From Pseudomonadota bacterium (GTDB taxonomy: Bacteria > Pseudomonadota > Alphaproteobacteria > Paracaedibacterales > CAIULA01), in NCBI GenBank assembly GCA_021804455.1, contig JAJZHT010000002.1, positions 1 to 7,910 of the forward strand: a stretch of DNA of 7,910 nt. The letters are read 5' to 3'. This document shows positions 1-6,480 of the stretch, in pieces. Position 1 is the first letter of the stretch. Each line of letters begins with the position of its first letter. A program made the translations under genes and the position numbers. The notes beneath the pieces are model-generated. The model saw only the letters and a program-made list of their open reading frames with translations, was not told the DNA's origin and did no database searches.

Positions 1-17
1 TCAGTAAAAAATACTTA

Positions 18-53
18 ATACACACAAGAAGCAACATACACACAAGAAGCAAC
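18..53. repeat. 18-bp perfect tandem duplication
   Basis: The 18-mer ATACACACAAGAAGCAAC occurs twice back to back (18-35 and 36-53) with no mismatch. It lies just outside the outer end of the 216-bp repeat. The perfect identity suggests a recent slippage event. There are only two units and no spacer, so it is neither a CRISPR nor a longer satellite. Confidence 0.9.
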
Positions 54-76
54 GTTTGAAACAATATTTTCGCGAA

Positions 77-292
77 TTAACCTTTGGGTAAGGATTTTGG
101 GGGTATGATAAGAAATAACCTAGGTGAGAAAACCCCCTTTTGAAAACAAAAACAAAGGGCCATAAAGAAAATTTTACCCACCGTTTTTGTAAGAAGGTGG
201 GTGTAGCCCCCCTCCCGTTTAGGGAGGCAGTGGGCGGGGGGTGGCAAAAAAAGAAATTAACTTTTCCTTAACTTTGATGAATAAAGGGTTAA
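77..292 (+). repeat. 216-bp structured intergenic repeat, copy 1 (MITE-like)
   Basis: This segment is matched by the reverse complement of 6716-6930 over its full length (216 versus 215 bp). The inner 89 bp (204-292) differ at only about 3 positions, while the outer half is more diverged but still alignable. Both ends are related: TTAACCTTT at the left (77-85) and AAAGGGTTAA at the right (283-292), an inverted terminal repeat beginning in TTAA. Inside are a hairpin of 7 bp (176-182 with 196-202), a GC-rich hairpin of 6 bp with loop GTTTA (211-216 with 222-227), and a G-rich run at 222-244. No reading frame is evident. Full-length matching, defined ends and lack of coding fit a miniature inverted-repeat transposable element or a REP/ERIC-type dispersed repeat; which one cannot be decided from two copies. 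Confidence 0.8.
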
Positions 293-334
293 CAGATTGA
301 GTGTCGCCCAATAGTATAAATAAGGATAAAGTAC

Positions 335-369
335 GGAATTACCTACAGAAGATCTTCTGCGTAAATTCC
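335..369. repeat. Hairpin with 14-bp perfect palindrome
   Basis: CAGAAGATCTTCTG (346-359) is a perfect palindrome nested inside GGAATT (335-340) and AATTCC (364-369), giving an extended imperfect stem. It lies downstream of the GGDEF stop codon, beyond that gene's terminator. No T-run follows on either strand, so it is not a typical intrinsic terminator. It could be a protein-binding site, an RNA 3' structure or a cruciform-prone relic. Confidence 0.55.
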
Positions 370-392
370 AAGCAGTCACTTAAAAAGGGAAG

Positions 393-437
393 AAAAAGAG
401 ACCTCAAAAAGGCCACAATGGCTTGCACAGAAGGTCT
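393..437 (-). terminator. Intrinsic terminator of the GGDEF transcript
   Basis: On the minus strand, AGACCT (437-432) can pair with AGGTCT (404-399), enclosing a second small hairpin, AAGCCA-TTG-TGGCCTT (424-409, one bulged base). A run of five T follows (complement of 393-397). It starts about 20 bp after the GGDEF stop codon, the expected place for the end of the leftward transcript. Confidence 0.55.
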
Positions 438-456
438 AGGCAGTGAAATCCGAAGA

Positions 457-1425
457 TTATGAAGCGAACGTGAATTGTCCCTTGCCCTTCTTCTTAGCTT
501 GGTACATAGCTTGGTCAGCTTGGGCCAGAAGGGCTTTATAATCTTTTCCGTCTTGGGGGAAAAGCGCAATGCCAATACTGACATGGATACGCAAATAACC
601 ATCAGGATGTCCATAAGGCGCACTCAGTCGATACAGTACTCGGTGGGCAATTTTTTCTACAACAGATCTGCTGTCGACTTCATCGATTAAAAGACAAAAA
701 CAATCCTCACACAAACGGAACACAGTATCGGTTTTTTTAAGACAATTTTTTAAACGTAAACCTACCTGATTTAACAGCCAATCTCCTGTTTGATGATTGT
801 TTTGATCATTAACATCCTTAAAATCATCCAGATCCAAAAATAAAAGGGCAAAACTTAAACTTTGATAACCTGAACTTCGAATTTTCTCTTCGACCCGCTC
901 TTGGAATAGTTGCCTGTTAGGAAGATTGGTCAAGCGGTCATAATAGGCCATAAAGGCCAATTCGACCTGATTTTCCGTTTTATAAGAAAGTTCATTTTGG
1001 GAACAGTGCAGCTTAATAAAATTCCTAAAACGAATCCAAAACAAAGTACTGTCAAGGGCACCAGCATAATAGTCCTCGGCCCCGAGTTGTGCATAAAATT
1101 CCAGGTTATGACTTAAATCTTGCGTCAAAACCATGGTGGGAACTGAATTTAAGATTCTTTGATAGGGGCGATGGCGAAGAAAACGTTGGATTTCTCCATC
1201 CAAAGAATCACTATCAAAGCATACAGCATCAATTTTTCTAAAACGACCCATATCGTACAAGTGTTGATAATCATGGTGAACACTTACTTGGCAATGCTCG
1301 TTAACTTTTTGAGGAACTTTAAATTTGGGATTCCGCGAGATAAAGACAACATGAACAAGCGCCATAAAATTCCATTTATGGTCGCCCTTACTAAGATGAC
1401 TGTGTGAATCCATTGGTTCAACCAT
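457..1425 (-). CDS. Receiver-like/GGDEF protein with degenerate active sites
   Basis: A 322-aa protein with a PleD-like receiver plus GGDEF layout. Residues about 22-140 resemble a receiver domain: D71 sits where the phospho-acceptor would be and LGAEDYY (114-120) matches the usual GAxDY region, but the N-terminal acidic pair is missing (HVVFISRN) and the conserved Lys-Pro is replaced (YYAGALD). Residues about 158-320 are a clear GGDEF domain: YYDRLTNLPNR (161-171), LFLDLDDFKDVND (195-207), a GDWLL helix, and VSIGIALFPQDG with ADQAMYQAKKKGK at the end. The signature loop reads RLCEDCF instead of RxGGDEF (239-243 CEDCF), losing both glycines and the usual Glu; the inhibitory-site RxxD is KKTD. 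Diguanylate cyclase activity is therefore unlikely, although substrate and metal residues D198, N206 and D207 remain. The start has a weak AAGG upstream; Met5 or Met21 are alternatives, the latter just before the receiver fold. It lies 48 bp after a small-protein gene in the same direction and divergent from the pilus-type operon, so a regulatory role there is possible but inferred. Confidence 0.88.
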   Translation of the reverse strand: MVEPMDSHSHLSKGDHKWNFMALVHVVFISRNPKFKVPQKVNEHCQVSVHHDYQHLYDMGRFRKIDAVCFDSDSLDGEIQRFLRHRPYQRILNSVPTMVLTQDLSHNLEFYAQLGAEDYYAGALDSTLFWIRFRNFIKLHCSQNELSYKTENQVELAFMAYYDRLTNLPNRQLFQERVEEKIRSSGYQSLSFALLFLDLDDFKDVNDQNNHQTGDWLLNQVGLRLKNCLKKTDTVFRLCEDCFCLLIDEVDSRSVVEKIAHRVLYRLSAPYGHPDGYLRIHVSIGIALFPQDGKDYKALLAQADQAMYQAKKKGKGQFTFAS

Positions 1426-1473
1426 CGTAAACCTTAACGATTTAAGGGTGGTTAGAATTAAACTTTCTATTAA

Positions 1474-1653
1474 TTAGTCGTTTAGCTCAGATTCTTCAAG
1501 TTCTTCTTCTTCGTTCTCAGGATTTTCGGTATCATCGGGTTGTATTTGTTCTATAAGAGGCTCATTCTCTTCTTCGCCCGCGTAGCTTAAAGGGACTTCG
1601 CGGCTTATCAAAACAAGGCCTGCAATCAACACAATACGTAGCGCTACTATCAT
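1474..1653 (-). CDS. Small exported acidic protein, 59 aa
   Basis: I do not recognise the family. The frame starts MIVALRIVLIAGLVLISREV and continues through PLSYAGEEE, resembling a Sec signal peptide: a short start with one Arg, a hydrophobic core at residues about 7-16, and a possible cleavage near SYA-G (24-26). The remaining about 33 residues are very acidic (runs of Glu, ending ELEESELND) with no Lys, Arg or Cys. An AGGA lies 11 bp before the ATG, slightly far. A good promoter (1686-1714) sits directly upstream and would give a leader of about 25 nt, which argues that this frame is expressed. The GGDEF gene follows 48 bp downstream on the same strand and is probably co-transcribed. It may act in the periplasm or outside the cell, for example binding cations or basic partners, but that is speculation. 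The mature part has too few distinctive residues to rule out a chance frame. Confidence 0.6.
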   Translation of the reverse strand: MIVALRIVLIAGLVLISREVPLSYAGEEENEPLIEQIQPDDTENPENEEEELEESELND

Positions 1654-1685
1654 ACTCTTTTCTTTCCTGTTAGAGGTCAGACCCC

Positions 1686-1714
1686 ATCATAAACACGGAG
1701 AGTTCCTCTGTCTA
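1686..1714 (-). promoter_or_regulatory. Sigma70-like promoter for the leftward genes
   Basis: On the minus strand, TAGACA (1714-1709) and TATGAT (1691-1686) are separated by exactly 17 bp. Each hexamer differs from consensus at one position. Transcription would start near 1679, about 25 nt before the ATG of the 59-aa protein, and run on into the GGDEF gene. An AT-rich stretch upstream (about 1722-1755 on the plus strand) could serve as an UP-like element. Confidence 0.65.
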
Positions 1715-1787
1715 GGGATCATTATTTAAATTTTAATAAATTTATTTTTTATTTGTAGTGTTGCATGGTTAATGTTTTAATGACTTT

Positions 1788-2999
1788 ATGCCTTTATTTC
1801 ACTATCGTGCTTTAAATCAACAAGGTCAGTATCAACAGGGGGATTGGTTTGGTCCCTCAAAACAACACCTTTATGAGCGTTTAAAACAAGATCAACTTCA
1901 GTTGTTATCGTGTCGTGATATTCCGGACAAGTTTATAGGTTTCAGCTTCTTTAGGCCCGTTTCTGGTAGGGATTTACAAGAATTTTGTGTCCATATGGCT
2001 CAAATGGAAGGCGTGAAAGTTCCCATTAATGAATCGCTTTTATTATTAGCACAGAATCATACGAAAAAGGCTTTTAAATCCGTTTTATATGGGCTTTGTG
2101 ACAAAATGCAGCAAGGTTCACTTTTATCACAGGCATGCCAATTCTATCCTAAGATCTTTGATGGTATTTTTATTGAATCTTTTTCATTGGCTGAACAAAC
2201 AGGAAAATTTGGCGAAGCCTTTCGAGCGTTAGAAATTTACCTAAAGAAAAAACAGGAGTATCAACAAAAACTGAAACAATCATTACGATATCCCTTGGTT
2301 TTGTTGGGAGGGTTTCTGCTTTTGATGGCTGTTTTAATGGGCGTTTTTGTTCCACCGCTACAACATCATTTACAGGAACTTGCACCCCATCATCGCTCTT
2401 GGGCTCTAGAAAGTTTGGTTTTCAGTTCTCTTTTCCTTGAAAGCTATGGTTTTTATGGTTTCGGTTTTCTTTTGTTAGCAGGGGTTGGATGGTACTGGCT
2501 CTGTTCTGTTTCACGTTCTTTTCGCTTTTTTAGTGATCAATTCTTTTTAACGGTGCCTGTTGTCGGGCCTCTTAGAAAACAATTTTTGATGAATATATTT
2601 TTGCAAACCTTGAGCTTACTGTTACAAGGAGGCGTCAAAGTCCTTCCCAGTTTACAACGGGCAACTAAGACTGTGGGCAATCTTTATTTACAACAACAAT
2701 TATCTTTAGCCATAGAGGACGTCCAATCGGGGATACGCCTTTCTTTGGCTTTTAAAGACCGAAACTTAATTTCGTCTTTTTTATTCAGGTTGATCCAATT
2801 GGGTGAAGAAACGGGTAATTTGGCCTTTTTAATACAAGAAGCCGCTGAGACCGAGTTGGAGAATATTTGGAATAAAATAAAAAATATCTTAAATTGGATA
2901 GAACCAGGGTTGATTCTTTTAATGGGATCTTTGATGATTTGGGTGGTTGCGGCGACGGTGATCCCTCTTTACGGTACTTTGGTAGTTTTTGAAAGGTAA
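1788..2999 (+). CDS. gspF: GspF/PilC-family inner-membrane platform protein
   Basis: A 403-aa protein of the GspF/PilC/MshG family, the polytopic inner-membrane platform that couples the assembly ATPase to pilus or pseudopilus growth. MPLFHYRALNQQG is a textbook family start, which fixes the ATG. Two T2SSF repeats are visible: the first about 65-190 (FCVHMAQMEGVKVPI, then AEQTGKFGEAF at 135-145), the second about 265-395 (FLQTLSLLLQGGV, VQSGIRLSLAF, and the hallmark GEETGNL at 339-345). Three membrane segments are evident: about 168-190, 219-241 and 371-395, the last ending in the usual VIPLYGTL. The length is normal. No Shine-Dalgarno sequence precedes the ATG; a weak TTGTAG-17-TTTAAT (1753-1781) would place the transcript start almost on the ATG, so a leaderless message is possible. 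It heads a five-gene operon; its partner ATPase is not in the window. It cannot be assigned to secretion or pili from this gene alone. Confidence 0.92.
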   Translation: MPLFHYRALNQQGQYQQGDWFGPSKQHLYERLKQDQLQLLSCRDIPDKFIGFSFFRPVSGRDLQEFCVHMAQMEGVKVPINESLLLLAQNHTKKAFKSVLYGLCDKMQQGSLLSQACQFYPKIFDGIFIESFSLAEQTGKFGEAFRALEIYLKKKQEYQQKLKQSLRYPLVLLGGFLLLMAVLMGVFVPPLQHHLQELAPHHRSWALESLVFSSLFLESYGFYGFGFLLLAGVGWYWLCSVSRSFRFFSDQFFLTVPVVGPLRKQFLMNIFLQTLSLLLQGGVKVLPSLQRATKTVGNLYLQQQLSLAIEDVQSGIRLSLAFKDRNLISSFLFRLIQLGEETGNLAFLIQEAAETELENIWNKIKNILNWIEPGLILLMGSLMIWVVAATVIPLYGTLVVFER

Positions 3000-3011
3000 T
3001 CAGCAAAAAGC

Positions 3012-4526
3012 ATGTTTTTAAAAGTCAACCTAATTTGGCAAACTGTGGGGAAGAATTTGAAGGAGTTCTTGCAGGTTCTTTGGCGTCGTCTCTATGAAGT
3101 TTATCCGGAAAATTATTTCAGCCTGGTGTTATGGGAGACTTCCTTAAAGGTACTGCAATTTTCGGGTCAGCGCGTTGTTCAAGAAACAAAGATTAACCTT
3201 GCCCAGCAAAACTTTGAACTTTTGGCTAAACTGTTAGATCAATTTCCCGATTACCCCGTTCAAGTTATTTTTCAAAGTGATGAATTACAGTTTCGACTTC
3301 TTTCTTTAAAGACTGCAAAATGGTGGGATCGTCCTGTCCTTCTTCGACAAGCACGAGAAGGTGAATTTTCCCACGCTGATTGGAAGCAAATTCAAGCCGC
3401 ACCTTGTGAAGTCGATTTAAACCGTTATCTGTTAATGGGGCTGCATCCCTCCAAGACTTTAGAGATATTGATCGAAAATTTAAAACTTGTCTCTAATCCT
3501 TTTGTAGGGCTTTATTTGTGGCCTGTGATTCTAGCAGAAAGTCTTTTTAAAAAATTAGAACAATCCCAACCAAAAGTTCCCCTGTGTAAATGGGTTTTTA
3601 TTCTTCATCGACAGAATGCGGATCATTGGCAGTTGATTGTTTGTCAAGATCGGGGCATTCTTCTAACACGTTCTGGTACAATGCCCAAGAAAAACTCCAA
3701 AATAGATTTTGCACAAGAAATTTGGGCAACGCTTCGGTATTTAGGACGTAAAGATTACCAAGAAGGTCAACCTGTCAGCATGATTTTGAATGGTTTTGAT
3801 CAGGAACTTGGCCTTGATCAGATTTCAGAATTACAAATAATAAAGCTGGAACCAAAATTTGACGAAAAACACAGAACTTTAGAAGGATTGTCAATAGGGC
3901 GTTGGTTTCTTTCCTTTTTACAAAAAAAACCTCACACTTTGATCGGTTTTCAAAGGTCAGAATTATATTTTCATCATCTGGCTTTTATCTTGCCACAAAA
4001 TATTCTTCGGTTCAGTCTTCCTTTGACGATTGGGATGACCTTAGCTGGATTTTTTTTATGGGTAAGCAACGTTTCTTTGCAAAAGGAATATGTCTTTTTG
4101 CTACAAGAACAAATGAAATATGTCGTGCCTGAAGATGCCAATCAGAAATTAGAAACAGGACAGCTCTTTAAAATCTACCAGGATTTACAACCCTGCAATC
4201 CTGTTCCTATTTTGAGGAATTTTGTTGGAAGTATGTCACCTTATGCTGTGGCAACAGAAATCAAATGGACTTTACTTTCAGAAGAAAATTTATCGGCAGT
4301 CTATCGTTTTGACATGAATTTAGTTTTGGATTCTGGTTATTTTTCGAAAACATCGTTTGCTAAAAGGAAAATTCAAAGTCTTGAGGCTTATAAAGCCAGA
4401 ATAGAAAAAACTTTTTTAAAGGTTGCAACACCCAAACACCTTAAATGGCAATCGGGTAGAGAAGCTTTAAGCTTGAGGCTTTTGGTTGATTACCAGCCAA
4501 AAACTAAAAAAAGAACCTTATCATGA
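3012..4526 (+). CDS. GspL/PilM-PilN/MshI-like assembly protein
   Basis: A 504-aa protein with a large cytoplasmic part, a single membrane segment at about 333-352 (LRFSLPLTIGMTLAGFFLWV) and a periplasmic part of about 150 residues. This is the topology of GspL, or of PilM fused to PilN. The N-terminal half resembles the divergent actin-like PilM/MshI/GspL group: a strand pattern in VQVIFQSDELQFRLLSL (84-100), the WDRPVLLRQA segment, a KWVFILHR strand followed by a GILLTRSG turn, and FAQEIWATLRYLG (233-245). The periplasmic part begins with a short coiled stretch. Proteins of this kind bridge the cytoplasmic ATPase to the periplasmic ring. It starts 12 bp after gspF, has only a weak ribosome site, and overlaps the next gene by ATGA. 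The assignment depends on topology and gene order more than on strong motifs. A longer first domain than in ordinary GspL could make it a lineage-specific variant. Confidence 0.55.
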   Translation: MFLKVNLIWQTVGKNLKEFLQVLWRRLYEVYPENYFSLVLWETSLKVLQFSGQRVVQETKINLAQQNFELLAKLLDQFPDYPVQVIFQSDELQFRLLSLKTAKWWDRPVLLRQAREGEFSHADWKQIQAAPCEVDLNRYLLMGLHPSKTLEILIENLKLVSNPFVGLYLWPVILAESLFKKLEQSQPKVPLCKWVFILHRQNADHWQLIVCQDRGILLTRSGTMPKKNSKIDFAQEIWATLRYLGRKDYQEGQPVSMILNGFDQELGLDQISELQIIKLEPKFDEKHRTLEGLSIGRWFLSFLQKKPHTLIGFQRSELYFHHLAFILPQNILRFSLPLTIGMTLAGFFLWVSNVSLQKEYVFLLQEQMKYVVPEDANQKLETGQLFKIYQDLQPCNPVPILRNFVGSMSPYAVATEIKWTLLSEENLSAVYRFDMNLVLDSGYFSKTSFAKRKIQSLEAYKARIEKTFLKVATPKHLKWQSGREALSLRLLVDYQPKTKKRTLS

Positions 4527-5188
4527 AAAAAAATCTTCTTGGGGGTTGGCATTCTCTTTTAAGACCGTGGTTACAGGTGACCACTGGGTTGATGGTTTTT
4601 GTGTTATTGACAATAATAGGTGGATCTGCTGTTTTTTTGACGGTTCATCACAATCGAAGACACCTTACAAAAGAGATCATTGACCAAACGATCTTAAAAA
4701 CAAAGGCTTTAAAACAAAAACATCAACAGCTTGAGGCGGCTGTAGAAAATATTCATCAGAATCCCCATCAATTTTCTGACTTCCAAAAGCGCCAATTTAA
4801 GGAATTTTTAATCCTTGAAGATGTTCAGACTAAAATTCAGCGTTGGCAGAAAGTTTTAAAAATTCATTCTTTAAGTTTAAAATTGGGAGGCCCTATACTT
4901 TATGATTCATCCCTAAGTCTTTGGAAAATTCCAGTAACCCTGAATCTTCAAGTTTTGCAAGATCAGCAATTCTATCAATTGCTTGAACGTTTGCAACAGC
5001 AGCTTTTGGGGCACGTTCTTTTGAAAAGCTTTTCTTTAAAACGCAAAGTGCCTTTAACCTCACAAATGCTGCAACAAATTCGTCAGGGGAAGAAGAATCT
5101 TCATTTGTTTGAGGGGCAAATCGAATTTGATTGGATTTATCGTCAAGAAAACCAAGGAAGTTCGCTAAAATCAAGGAATTTTGGATGA
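4523..5188 (+). CDS. GspM/PilO/MshJ-like membrane protein
   Basis: A 221-aa bitopic protein: a short basic N-terminus, one membrane helix at about 19-41 (TTGLMVFVLLTIIGGSAVFL), a Gln/Lys-rich coiled coil at about 45-112, and a small alpha/beta domain at about 113-206 with alternating strands (WKIPVTLNLQVL, QQFYQLLERLQQQLL, LKSFSLKR, FEGQIEFDWIYR). That order, one helix then coiled coil then a ferredoxin-like domain, is typical of GspM and PilO, which pair with GspL/PilN to align the periplasmic frame. It overlaps the upstream gene by ATGA and the downstream gene by ATGA. No strong ribosome site precedes it, so coupling to upstream translation is likely. Sequence identity to named families is probably low; the call rests on architecture and position. 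Confidence 0.6.
   Translation: MKKNLLGGWHSLLRPWLQVTTGLMVFVLLTIIGGSAVFLTVHHNRRHLTKEIIDQTILKTKALKQKHQQLEAAVENIHQNPHQFSDFQKRQFKEFLILEDVQTKIQRWQKVLKIHSLSLKLGGPILYDSSLSLWKIPVTLNLQVLQDQQFYQLLERLQQQLLGHVLLKSFSLKRKVPLTSQMLQQIRQGKKNLHLFEGQIEFDWIYRQENQGSSLKSRNFG
5173..5188 (+). promoter_or_regulatory. Ribosome site and ATGA overlap fixing the start at 5185
   Basis: AAGGA (5173-5177) stands 7 bp before ATG 5185, and that ATG overlaps the TGA of the preceding gene. A start at 5131 in the same frame would put 18 charged residues ahead of the signal peptide and a 58-bp overlap, so 5185 is preferred. Confidence 0.8.
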
Positions 5189-5667
5189 AGAAAAGCATTT
5201 GGGTTTTGCTTATAGGAGTGGTGATCTTAGAACCGGTATGGGCCGGTAGACCTTTTTCTTTAATGCTTACAAGGGCGGAACAAACAGCTTTAGAAAAAGC
5301 CTTAGGAATTGAAAGAAGAACAGGATCACCAAAGGATTATGACCCTGAAAGAGACATAATCCGTTTTTCACAGACATTTTTTTTATCAGCAATTTTATAC
5401 TTTGCGCCTGATAAATGGACTTTATGGTTGAATGATCAAGTGATCAGCAATAGAGATCCCACAGAAGGGATGATTTTAAAAAGTGTACTGCCGGATCGGA
5501 TCATTTGTCAGACAACGGGTGAAGAAAATATTGAATTTTCCTTGAAACCCAATCAAAGTTTTATTGTAGATGAGAAACGCGTTGTTGAAGGAGATAAGCG
5601 ATTTTTAAGTTTATCTTCCTCTCAAGAAAAAGATAAAATGCAAGGAAAGGAAGAGGTTGTATCATGA
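5185..5667 (+). CDS. Short exported GspC/PilP/MshK-like protein
   Basis: A 160-aa protein from ATG 5185. It opens with a clear signal peptide, MKKSIWVLLIGVVILEPVWA, with cleavage probably after the Ala at 20. The mature part has a helix at about 28-41, then a beta-rich core at about 65-130: LSAILYFAPDKWTLWLNDQVI, ILKSVLPDRIICQTTG, IEFSLKPNQSFIV. This strand order resembles the homology region shared by GspC, PilP and MshK (a sensing strand, a variable loop, a 'v..I..d.v.l' strand, a final hydrophobic strand), which connects the inner-membrane platform to the secretin. The last about 25 residues are charged and probably disordered. It follows a PilO-like gene and precedes a SIMPL gene, both with 4-bp overlaps. 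In pilM-N-O-P and mshI-J-K clusters the next gene is the secretin; here it is not. Sequence evidence alone is modest. Confidence 0.5.
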   Translation: MKKSIWVLLIGVVILEPVWAGRPFSLMLTRAEQTALEKALGIERRTGSPKDYDPERDIIRFSQTFFLSAILYFAPDKWTLWLNDQVISNRDPTEGMILKSVLPDRIICQTTGEENIEFSLKPNQSFIVDEKRVVEGDKRFLSLSSSQEKDKMQGKEEVVS

Positions 5668-6392
5668 ATCAGATAGGTTGGAAATTTCCAAGTGCTTTGG
5701 TTTTAACAGCTTTGATAGCTGTGGGGTTGGCTTCAAGTGGCTATTTTATAGGTCGAGGTATTGAGAAGTTTAGAACCTCTGACCGCGCAGTAACGGTGAA
5801 AGGATTCTCAGAACGTGAAGTTAAATCGGATTTGGGAGAGCTTTATATCATTGTTAAAAATGTAGGCAATGATTTAGTAGAGCTGCAAAAGAAAAATGAA
5901 CAAGATAAAAAAATCGTTATTGAATTTTTAAAACAACATGGTATTCAAGATGCCAATATAAGTATTATTAGTGCGGATGTTTTTGATCGCTTAGCACGAG
6001 AATACCAGGAGCAAGGAAAAAGTTCTGATTTCCGATACATTTCGACTACAGAACTGAAAGTGACAACCTCATCCACCGATGTGATCGAGGCAATCATGAC
6101 GAAAGCGTCTGAACTTGTGAACAAACAAGTTAACGCTAGTCTAAGGCCGCGGTATTATTTTACTAAATTTGCGGAACTGCGTAACGAAATGATTGCAGAA
6201 TCAACCACTCGGGCCCGAGAGGCGGCTTTACAATTTGCCAAGGATTCTGGGTCTAAAGTCGGTAGTATTCGCAATGCGACTCAGGGATTGTTTACTATTA
6301 CCAGTGCCTATAATGAAAGCTATGACGAAGGTTCCAGCTTTTTAAAGAAAATTCGTGTCGTTAGTACCGTTGTTTTTAATTTGCTTGATTAG
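5664..6392 (+). CDS. SIMPL-domain (DUF541) membrane-anchored protein
   Basis: A 242-aa protein with an uncleaved-looking membrane anchor at about 9-31 and a SIMPL/DUF541 domain at about 40-242. The domain opens with the diagnostic RAVTVKGFSEREVKSD (41-56) and continues with the typical long helix (VIEFLKQHGI), the VTTSSTDVIEAIMTKASELV region, and an Arg/Ala-rich helix (STTRAREAALQFAKDSG, 180-196) before the closing strand VVSTVVFNL. The family is periplasmic or outer-envelope; members such as YggE are linked to oxidative stress, but the biochemical role is not settled. A strong purine-rich ribosome site (AGGAAGAGG, 5648-5656) lies 7 bp before the ATG, and the start overlaps the previous stop by ATGA. 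It is the last operon gene; a terminator-like hairpin lies about 90 bp downstream. Its link to a pilus/secretion platform is unusual. Confidence 0.87.
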   Translation: MNQIGWKFPSALVLTALIAVGLASSGYFIGRGIEKFRTSDRAVTVKGFSEREVKSDLGELYIIVKNVGNDLVELQKKNEQDKKIVIEFLKQHGIQDANISIISADVFDRLAREYQEQGKSSDFRYISTTELKVTTSSTDVIEAIMTKASELVNKQVNASLRPRYYFTKFAELRNEMIAESTTRAREAALQFAKDSGSKVGSIRNATQGLFTITSAYNESYDEGSSFLKKIRVVSTVVFNLLD

Positions 6393-6480
6393 AAGAATCC
6401 ATCACTGTCGAAGTGTGCAGTTTACAAAACGATGTCATTTTATAGAGGGTTAGATATCTATAGGGTTTCTTCTATACTGA

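Larger units (their letters stand above)
1..456. other. Gene-free left flank
   Basis: No convincing gene is visible on either strand. The stretch holds an 18-bp tandem duplication (18-53), one copy of the 216-bp structured repeat (77-292), a hairpin built on a perfect 14-bp palindrome (335-369), and a terminator for the leftward GGDEF gene (393-437). Open frames overlapping its right part read antisense to the GGDEF gene's tail or run out of it, and look like shadows. Whatever gene lies beyond position 1 cannot be identified from here. Confidence 0.7.

Noticed and set aside
18..53. Possible CRISPR start
   Set aside because: Two directly abutting 18-mers without spacers, and no further units.
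339..623. 94-codon minus-strand frame
   Set aside because: It overlaps the C-terminal end of the GGDEF gene in another frame and covers that gene's terminator; composition is basic and low in family-like motifs.
475..1407. Plus-strand frames antisense to the GGDEF gene (475-690, 910-1116, 1159-1407)
   Set aside because: All lie opposite a well-supported domain-bearing gene and show no recognisable domain or ribosome site.
2170..3006. Minus-strand frames inside gspF (2170-2385, 2785-3006)
   Set aside because: Shadows of a gene with clear GspF motifs along its whole length.
3902..4132. Plus-strand out-of-frame reading within the GspL/PilM-like gene
   Set aside because: It is fully contained in a longer frame with a membrane segment and operon context; no independent start signal.
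4486..5198. Additional frames overlapping the PilO-like gene (4486-4683 plus, 4893-5198 minus)
   Set aside because: The PilO-like frame has a coherent helix/coiled-coil/alpha-beta layout and ATGA junctions at both ends; the others do not.
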